Shown here piece after piece: positions 6,412-10,316 of a stretch of DNA of 10,316 bases. The DNA is taken from assembly GCA_030824295.1 (NCBI GenBank), contig JAVBYA010000135.1, positions 1 to 10,316 of the forward strand. The letters are read 5' to 3'. Position 1 is the first letter of the stretch, and each line of letters starts with the position of its first letter. Position numbers and translations under genes: made by a program. Source of the DNA: Bacteroidota bacterium (GTDB lineage Bacteria; Bacteroidota; Ignavibacteria; UBA10030; UBA8401). The notes under the pieces are model-generated. The model did no database searches. It saw only the letters and a program-made list of their open reading frames with translations, and was not told the origin of the DNA.

Positions 6412-8455
6412 GTCCTATTCCAAAATGAACGATCGAGAAAGAATTATGGAAGAATTGCTGTTCCTGCAGCCATTGCTGTCCCTGAGGTTTCTTCGGGTCA
6501 TACAGGCGCCAGGCGATATCGAAACGGAACGGACCGACGAATGTCTCGTACCGAAGACCGAATCCGACCGCCAATGCGGTCTCCCGCACCATCACGTCCT
6601 CCGCTTTCTCCCACGTGTTGCCGAAGTCCAGGAAGAGCACGGACCAGAAACGCGGCAGTTCCAGGACGTTCAGATTGCCCCCGTTCGGAAAGAGCTGCAG
6701 CCGTGACTCGATGCTCCCTTCAAAGGCGATGTTACCCCCCTGGAGCGCGTTGCTGAACGATGCCAGCTGTTTATCCTTCCATCCGCGGACGCTGTTGCTT
6801 CCTCCTACCAGGAAACGCCGCGGCAGAGGCACCGGTGTGGGATTGGCAGCTTCGTTGTAGAGTTGTGCGATACCGGCTTTCAATTTGAACGCGAACACAT
6901 GTCTCTGCACTGTCTCACCGCTCAAATAGTGTTTCAACAGCAAGGAGACCTTCACATATTCAGAATACGGTAATCCGAGGCCGCCGGCAGTCCTGCTGAT
7001 CAGTCCGGCTTCTTCCACGGAGATGGAATGGAAGAACCCGGCGGTCGGAGAGAAGAAATTGTTCGTCTTATCACGCTGCAGCGTGAAGGACTCGATGACG
7101 TTGAACTGTTTTGTGGAATCGTCCGGACGGATACCGGTCGCTTGTTCGGTCTTATAGAACGGGTCCACCCGTTCCACACTGAATTCCGTCACACCAATGG
7201 TGAATGTAGCGATCTTGGACGTGAACGCGATCCTACCCCGCAGGGTGTTCAGGTCGTAATACACTTGCTTCTCAGCCTCCGCCGTCAGGGAGATGGCAGC
7301 GCTGGTCTTATTGCTGAAGAAGTACGGGAAGACGAGCTGGGATTCGATGTCCGCTTTACCGAACAGCGTAGGCTCGGCCAGACCCCTGTTGAAGGCGCCG
7401 GCAAAATCGAGGTTCTCGATCTTGTTCGCACGTGCGCGCGAACTGATGGAAAAGTTCTGCGCTCCCCCGAACAGATTGCGGTGCTTGTAACTGAGTCCGA
7501 GACCGGTGGAGAACAGAGAGTTGTTCTCGTTGAGCACCAGCAGTTCCGGCGTGATCTCCTGGAGTTCCAGCATCCGGAATGAGATCATCAACGGGATGGC
7601 CTCCTGGTTATTGGAACGGACCGACGGCAGTCTGCGGATACTGGCGAATTCGAAGACCCCTAACCGGTTCAGATTCTGCTCACTGACGAGCCGCTTCTCG
7701 TCGTTGTACATCTCCCCCTGTTCGAAATCGAGCTGTCGTACCAGAACGGTGCTGTCGATAGCGTCGTCCCGATGGTCGAACTGGACATCCCCGAAAACGA
7801 AACGGGTTCCGGTGACGAATCGAAGCATGATACTGACGTTGTTCGAGGAGGCATAGCGGACCTGTCCGACACTGTCGAGGAACGCCTCAGCATACCCGGC
7901 ATTCTTCAACACTCGCAGGATGCGTGATTGTTCCTCTACAACGGAATTCTTGTTGAATGGTTCGCCGCTCTTCAGAATTGACCGTTGAAAGACCTCCTGC
8001 ACGACGATCTCCGGGACCGTCTCCATGCCGACGATCCGTACGGTGTCAATCAAGGACTGTTCGTTCTCGTCGATCGTTACCGCGATCTCCACTTCCCGGC
8101 GGTCTGCAGAGTAGGTGAGCAGAGTATCGATATGGACCTTGAAATACCCGCGGTCACGAAAATATTCCCGGACGCTGAGGATATCCTGCTGGAAGAGCAC
8201 CTGATTGAAATACGCCCGTGGTGCGCCGATCTTCTCGTAGATGTTCTCATTGAGCATCACCCAGAAACCCCACGGGGATTCCAGCGTGGCCATTTGACTG
8301 AGCACTTCCTGTTCGGCAGTGACACCGTTGATGGTGATCTCGATATCGCTCACCTCTACCTGTCCTGTCTCCCGCTGCGCACAGAGCGAGGCGGTCATCA
8401 TCAGCAGCAGCAGGACGGTACGATGGACGAAGCGATGTGTGGGTCGTGGGCTCAA
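6401..8455 (-). CDS. Omp85-family outer membrane protein (BamA/TamA type)
   Basis: Omp85 proteins insert beta-barrel proteins into, or move substrates across, the outer membrane. The 684 residues begin with a basic n-region and a hydrophobic core ending ASLCAQ (about 1-27), a signal peptide. The cysteine does not sit in a good lipobox. About three POTRA domains follow (roughly 33-130, 134-212 and 216-300), with the typical REYFRDRGYF and RVLKNAGYAEA helices. Then comes a 16-strand-type barrel (about 310-684) with GGSNSVRGW (551-559), the lid-loop signature (VRGF in BamA, here VRGW), GFGLRYETFVGPFRFDIAW (631-649), and a C-terminal phenylalanine. Three POTRAs point to a TamA-like rather than a five-POTRA BamA protein, but I cannot exclude BamA. 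The start is a TTG at 8453-8455 with no Shine-Dalgarno. It lies only 20 nt from the T-run of the preceding terminator. It is the first gene of the run with holB, metG and hldD. Confidence 0.9.
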   Translation of the reverse strand: MSPRPTHRFVHRTVLLLLMMTASLCAQRETGQVEVSDIEITINGVTAEQEVLSQMATLESPWGFWVMLNENIYEKIGAPRAYFNQVLFQQDILSVREYFRDRGYFKVHIDTLLTYSADRREVEIAVTIDENEQSLIDTVRIVGMETVPEIVVQEVFQRSILKSGEPFNKNSVVEEQSRILRVLKNAGYAEAFLDSVGQVRYASSNNVSIMLRFVTGTRFVFGDVQFDHRDDAIDSTVLVRQLDFEQGEMYNDEKRLVSEQNLNRLGVFEFASIRRLPSVRSNNQEAIPLMISFRMLELQEITPELLVLNENNSLFSTGLGLSYKHRNLFGGAQNFSISSRARANKIENLDFAGAFNRGLAEPTLFGKADIESQLVFPYFFSNKTSAAISLTAEAEKQVYYDLNTLRGRIAFTSKIATFTIGVTEFSVERVDPFYKTEQATGIRPDDSTKQFNVIESFTLQRDKTNNFFSPTAGFFHSISVEEAGLISRTAGGLGLPYSEYVKVSLLLKHYLSGETVQRHVFAFKLKAGIAQLYNEAANPTPVPLPRRFLVGGSNSVRGWKDKQLASFSNALQGGNIAFEGSIESRLQLFPNGGNLNVLELPRFWSVLFLDFGNTWEKAEDVMVRETALAVGFGLRYETFVGPFRFDIAWRLYDPKKPQGQQWLQEQQFFHNSFSIVHFGIGHAF

Positions 8456-8475
8456 GAGAGGTTCGGGATATCCAT

Positions 8476-8504
8476 AAAAAAACCCAGCGGTGAGATGCTG
8501 GGTT
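8476..8504 (-). terminator. Intrinsic terminator behind the DUF2795 gene
   Basis: In the minus direction AACCCAGC, an 8-nt loop and GCTGGGTT form a perfect 8-bp stem that runs straight into a tract of seven Ts (the first two are the 3' end of the stem). It lies 29 nt after the DUF2795 stop and is a textbook rho-independent terminator for the M23/DUF2795 unit. The start codon of the next gene follows only 20 nt later. Confidence 0.92.
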
Positions 8505-8533
8505 CCATCAGTGCATGGGATGGTGCGGACCGA

Positions 8534-8758
8534 TCAGTAATCGTTCTCGTCCTCGTAAAAGAAATCGCCATCGGTCGGATAATCCGGCCAGATGTCCTCG
8601 ATGCTCTCGTACGGTTCGTCCGCGTCTTCCAATTCGTTGAGATTCTCGATCAGCTCCGGCGGTGAACCGGTGCGGATCGCATAATCGATGAGTTCTTCTT
8701 TTGTCGCCGGCCACGGTGCATCATCAAGATACGAGGCCAGTTCCATTGTCCAGATCAT
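8534..8758 (-). CDS. Small acidic DUF2795-family protein
   Basis: This 74-residue protein has no established function. I recognise the WTxELASYLDDAPWPATKEELIDYA core (3-27) as a DUF2795-type sequence of the kind seen in Bacteroidota and relatives, where a short helical domain contains the PAT-K-EEL turn. The second half is strikingly acidic: the whole protein has 23 Asp/Glu against one Lys and one Arg, ending in FFYEDENDY. It has no signal peptide or membrane helix, so it is probably cytosolic. The ATG at 8756-8758 lies 26 nt behind the M23 peptidase gene and about 10 nt after an AAGG in an A/G-rich stretch. Met5 is a possible later start, but the family core begins at the first Met. It is the last gene before the terminator at 8476-8504. 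Confidence 0.85.
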   Translation of the reverse strand: MIWTMELASYLDDAPWPATKEELIDYAIRTGSPPELIENLNELEDADEPYESIEDIWPDYPTDGDFFYEDENDY

Positions 8759-8784
8759 AGTGCTAATGCCTTTTTCCTAAATTA

Positions 8785-9744
8785 CTATTTTCGGTTATCT
8801 ACGAGTTGTGAACGGATCTTCTCATAATCCACATCATCCACGAAATACTCAACGGGATTCATCTTCTCACCGCTCCTGATCACCTCATAATGAAGATGCG
8901 GACCGGTAGAGCGGCCGGTATTACCGGAATACGCGATCAATTGGCCGCGTTTCACCCGTTCGCCGGAGCGTGCAACACATTTCGACAAATGAGCATACCA
9001 GGTCTTATAACCGAATCCATGGTTCAATTCCAAGGCGATGCCATATCCACTGCCCGTTGCGCCGGAGAATTCCACGATGCCATCCCCTGTGGCGTAGACG
9101 GCGGTACCGACATCGTTGTGGATATCAACACCTTCGTGCCGTTTCAAGACACCGATGAAAGGGTCTTTCCGCATACCAAAACCATGGTATGAATATGTGC
9201 CCACCATCGGCTTAATGGCCGGAATAGAGGAGAAAATGACCTTGTTGTTCTCATATTGCCTGTAGATCGCTTCGTAGCTCCCCTTTTGAAAATCTATCTC
9301 TTTATCCAGCTTGTTCAGCAGCATCTGAGATGCACTGATCAATTTCCCTGCTTCGGAGGAGATGAGGCCGTCGTAGGATTCTGATGCAGCGCCCCCCGTC
9401 CCCAACTGTCTTGTCTCATGATCGATCTTCGGGAGGTTGACGATGGAGCGGAGTTGATTGTCGCTGTGTGCGAAGGAGTTCAGATAGTCAGTATAGCGGT
9501 CCATGCGATCGTTCAATTCCGCCAACTGGTTGCGCAGAAGGATGTTCTCCGTTGAAAGCTCGCCGGCAGTCTTCAGTCCCAGCCCGAGAAAATCGCCATA
9601 CGCATTGTTGGCGATACCAAGCATGAACAGCCCCACAACCGTCATGAGAGTGACGATCGAGACCATCTTTACCCGGTATCCTTTTGCTTCCACATACGAC
9701 ACCTGGTCGTCTGAATAGAAGAAAAGTTTTTTTCGTTTGAACAT
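8785..9744 (-). CDS. Membrane-anchored M23 (LytM/NlpD-like) peptidoglycan peptidase
   Basis: M23 enzymes are zinc metallopeptidases that cut peptide cross-links in peptidoglycan in the periplasm. The 319 residues start with a basic cytosolic tail (MFKRKKLFFYSDD), one membrane helix (about 27-46) and a coiled-coil-like segment (about 60-105 and 130-168; LSTENILLRNQLAELNDRMD). The C-terminal M23 domain spans about 180-300. The expected active-site set is complete: H203 and D207 (HEGVD), H252 (WYAHLS), H283 and H285 (GPHLHYE). The enzyme is therefore likely catalytic, not a degenerate activator such as EnvC. The arrangement fits the type II membrane M23 proteins common in FCB bacteria, which act in cell elongation, division or shape. 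It is the first gene of a two-gene unit with the DUF2795 protein and has its own promoter at 9773-9801. Confidence 0.92.
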   Translation of the reverse strand: MFKRKKLFFYSDDQVSYVEAKGYRVKMVSIVTLMTVVGLFMLGIANNAYGDFLGLGLKTAGELSTENILLRNQLAELNDRMDRYTDYLNSFAHSDNQLRSIVNLPKIDHETRQLGTGGAASESYDGLISSEAGKLISASQMLLNKLDKEIDFQKGSYEAIYRQYENNKVIFSSIPAIKPMVGTYSYHGFGMRKDPFIGVLKRHEGVDIHNDVGTAVYATGDGIVEFSGATGSGYGIALELNHGFGYKTWYAHLSKCVARSGERVKRGQLIAYSGNTGRSTGPHLHYEVIRSGEKMNPVEYFVDDVDYEKIRSQLVDNRK

Positions 9745-9772
9745 TAGCCTGCCTGGTTATGAATGCAGTAAG

Positions 9773-9801
9773 AAAATAGAAAAATATGAGCGGTTTGTCA
9801 A
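9773..9801 (-). promoter_or_regulatory. Sigma-70-like promoter of the M23/DUF2795 unit
   Basis: A perfect TTGACA (-35) is followed after exactly 17 nt by TATTTT (-10) in an AT-rich gap. Transcription would start near 9766, leaving a leader of about 20 nt before the ATG at 9744. The leader has only a weak AGGCAGG-type ribosome binding site. Unlike the TAnnTTTG-type candidate near 2238, this promoter follows the general bacterial consensus. Confidence 0.6.
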
Positions 9802-9805
9802 GAAT

Positions 9806-9828
9806 TGAAATGAAAAAGGGTCATTTCA
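9806..9828 (-). repeat. Hairpin starting at the hprK stop codon
   Basis: TGAAATGA and TCATTTCA form a perfect 8-bp stem around a 7-nt loop. The stem begins with the TGA stop of hprK and ends 4 nt before the -35 box of the next promoter. It is AT-rich and lacks a proper T tract behind it, so it is at most a weak terminator or an RNA 3'-end stabiliser for the hprK message. Confidence 0.4.
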
Positions 9829-10316
9829 CTCGAAATCATGCTCAAAATAGTCGATACTGCGCTTCCCGACACCTTTGGATTTACTTTGGATCACCTTTTC
9901 CAGCTTTTTCGAGAACTCCTGGGCGGCATCGTACCCGTAGTGTTTGGAAAGGTAGTTCAGCGCGATGACCTCCGAGATCACCGTTACATTCTTCCCCGGC
10001 AGAATAGGCAGCCGGATGTGGGGAATCTCTACATCCATGATGTTGATGGTCGATTGATCCAATCCTGTGCGGGTAAAATCGGCATCGGACTTCCATTCCA
10101 TGAGTTCGACCACGACTTCAATGCGCTTTTGGAACCGGATCGCCCGGACACCGAAGATACTTTGGACATCAATGAGACCCAGACCGCGGATCTCCATGAA
10201 ATGCTTCACCAGATCGGTCCCCGTCCCGATAAGGATGTTCTCCCCTTTCCGGGTGATGGTCACAACGTCATCCGAGACCAGCCGGTGTCCCCGTTCCACC
10301 AGGTCCAGCGCGATCT
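9826..10316 (-). CDS. hprK: HPr kinase/phosphorylase, N-terminal half cut by window edge
   Basis: HprK phosphorylates and dephosphorylates a serine of the phosphocarrier HPr (and relatives such as PTS-Ntr HPr), a cytosolic regulatory switch in carbon or nitrogen control. 162 residues are visible, about half the usual 310-330. The first visible residues (IALDLVERGHRLVSDD) are those that directly follow the GxSGxGKS P-loop in the family, so the ATP-binding lysine is just off the right edge. Also visible are MEIRGLGLIDV (family signature), RFQKRIEVVVELMEW, the IPHIRLPILPGKN loop, where PGKN replaces the B. subtilis PGRN, and the terminal helix with AAQEFSKKLEK. The remaining C-terminal tail is extended and charged (YFEHDFE). 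It ends upstream of the M23 promoter and is probably a separate transcription unit. Confidence 0.94.
   Translation of the reverse strand, partial: IALDLVERGHRLVSDDVVTITRKGENILIGTGTDLVKHFMEIRGLGLIDVQSIFGVRAIRFQKRIEVVVELMEWKSDADFTRTGLDQSTINIMDVEIPHIRLPILPGKNVTVISEVIALNYLSKHYGYDAAQEFSKKLEKVIQSKSKGVGKRSIDYFEHDFE

Noticed and set aside
8390..8450. Lipoprotein signal in the Omp85 protein (cysteine in TASLCAQ)
   Set aside because: The residue before the cysteine is leucine rather than Gly/Ala/Ser, so the lipobox is poor. An ordinary signal peptide cleaved near residue 26 fits better.

Overview
All nine supported genes in this window lie on the minus strand, so transcription runs from the right edge to the left. 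The gene set suggests a Gram-negative bacterium of the Bacteroidota/Chlorobiota (FCB) lineage, possibly Ignavibacteria-like. The reasons are an outer-membrane Omp85 protein together with LPS heptose synthesis (HldD), an HPr kinase/phosphorylase, a MetRS with a fused tRNA-binding domain, a small DUF2795 protein of a type I associate with this group, and one promoter-like site matching the Bacteroidota TAnnTTTG pattern. The lineage is an inference from gene content and remembered families, not from a search.

Layout from right to left. (1) 9826-10316: C-terminal half of hprK, cut by the window edge just after the P-loop; a small hairpin starts at its stop codon. (2) 8534-9744: a promoter (TTGACA-N17-TATTTT), a membrane-anchored M23 peptidase and a very acidic 74-residue DUF2795 protein 26 nt behind it, closed by a textbook intrinsic terminator. 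(3) 2269-8455: a tightly packed four-gene run, an Omp85 protein (BamA/TamA type), holB, metG and hldD. The genes overlap by 11, 11 and 4 nt, so co-transcription and translational coupling are very likely. (4) 2053-2268: a 216-bp gap with a possible promoter and a perfect hairpin. (5) 648-2052: an SMR-family exporter (SugE/Gdx type) followed by a deoxyhypusine-synthase-like gene with a good Shine-Dalgarno, closed by a strong hairpin terminator. (6) 1-553: folP, whose C-terminal part lies beyond the left edge.

Most genes are conserved housekeeping functions: folate, aminoacyl-tRNA, replication clamp loading, LPS core and envelope assembly. I see no mobile element, CRISPR array, tRNA, rRNA or toxin-antitoxin pair, and no clear novel system. 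The least explained unit is the SMR exporter plus deoxyhypusine-synthase-like pair with its roughly 180-nt structured leader. It may concern polyamine or guanidinium chemistry. The second is the M23/DUF2795 pair. The largest stretch without a gene is the 216-bp gap at 2053-2268.
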